The notes under the pieces were generated by a model, which worked only from the letters and a program-made list of their open reading frames with translations, made no database searches and had not been told where the DNA came from. A DNA stretch of 7,589 nt, taken from positions 1 through 7,589 of the forward strand of contig JAAXHE010000079.1 of NCBI GenBank assembly GCA_012271065.1, given 5' to 3'. This stretch comes from Candidatus Latescibacterota bacterium. GTDB lineage: Bacteria > Latescibacterota > UBA2968 > GCA-2709665. Positions within the stretch are counted from its first letter, which is position 1. Each line of letters begins with the position of its first letter. Shown here piece by piece: positions 7,462 through 7,589 of the stretch. The translations under genes were made by a program, and so were the position numbers.

Positions 7462-7589
7462 GGCGAGTCGAGAGGTAAGGTCATTGATCCGTTAGCATGA
7501 TCCTGAAAATCGAAAGACTCGTTAACAGTCCGTTGAGAAAGTCGCTCTGCAGGCGAGGCCGATCCATTGTGGCCGAAGACAAGGCGCGC
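7462..7589 (+). other. 3' flank of the peptidase gene; no clear terminator
   Basis: After the TGA the 128 bases contain no strong GC hairpin followed by a T run. The best small inverted repeats are GACT/AGTC around GTTAAC (7516-7530) and GGCC/GGCC (7557-7574), each with only four pairs. A purine-rich AGAGGTAAGG lies at 7471-7480. Confidence 0.4.
7497..7589 (+). CDS. Possible 5' end of a downstream gene (partial, product unknown)
   Basis: An ATG at 7497 opens a frame that stays open for 31 codons to the window edge. It encodes a basic peptide starting MILKIERLVNSPLRKSL. The frame is closed upstream by TGA at 7485-7487, so this is its first start. The nearest Shine-Dalgarno-like stretch (7471-7480) is 16 bases away, which is too far for a good ribosome binding site. 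A 31-codon open stretch is easily met by chance in GC-rich DNA. The peptide matches nothing I recognise. Confidence 0.25.
   Translation, partial: MILKIERLVNSPLRKSLCRRGRSIVAEDKAR

Noticed and set aside
7516..7574. Possible terminator hairpins after the peptidase gene
   Set aside because: Stems are only four base pairs and no T run follows.
1..7589. CRISPR arrays, tRNA or rRNA genes, insertion sequences
   Set aside because: No regularly spaced direct repeats, no tRNA or rRNA-like stretch and no transposase or terminal inverted repeats were seen; almost all bases are explained by the two large genes.

Overview
The window is GC-rich, densely coding DNA with every supported gene on the + strand. 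It holds two complete genes and probably the edges of two more. It looks like one stretch of a co-directional gene cluster from a Gram-negative bacterium. The giant secreted C25-type peptidase, with its gingipain/PorU-like catalytic core, CARDB and Ig-like modules and a FlgD-like or type IX-like C-terminal domain, points to the FCB superphylum or a related candidate phylum (Latescibacteria- or Eisenbacteria-like lineages are examples). High GC argues against a typical Bacteroidetes genome. This placement is inference from domain style, not from a marker gene.

Layout: bases 1-62 probably carry the last 19 codons of an upstream gene, ending in TAA. After a 23-base gap with a good GGGAG ribosome binding site comes a TTG-started gene (86-1687) for a 533-residue polytopic membrane protein. 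It resembles the GT-C superfamily (PMT/TMTC-like lipid-linked-sugar glycosyltransferases). Five bases after its stop begins the main gene (1693-7461), a 1922-residue exported cysteine peptidase of family C25. Its order of parts is signal peptide, gingipain-like propeptide, PorU-like N-terminal beta region, caspase-like catalytic core (His848 and Cys887), CARDB, Fn3-like, beta-propeller-like repeats, beta-sandwich, second CARDB-like, Ig-like and C-terminal FlgD/sorting-like domain. The last 128 bases hold the 3' flank and a possible start of another gene that runs off the edge; no convincing terminator is visible.

The 23- and 5-base spacings suggest the upstream gene, the glycosyltransferase and the peptidase are co-transcribed. 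One hypothesis is that the peptidase is a surface or sortase-like enzyme that is exported and matured, while the membrane enzyme transfers a sugar to exported proteins, possibly the peptidase's own Ig-like tail. The sequence supports the families and the linkage; the functional link is inference.
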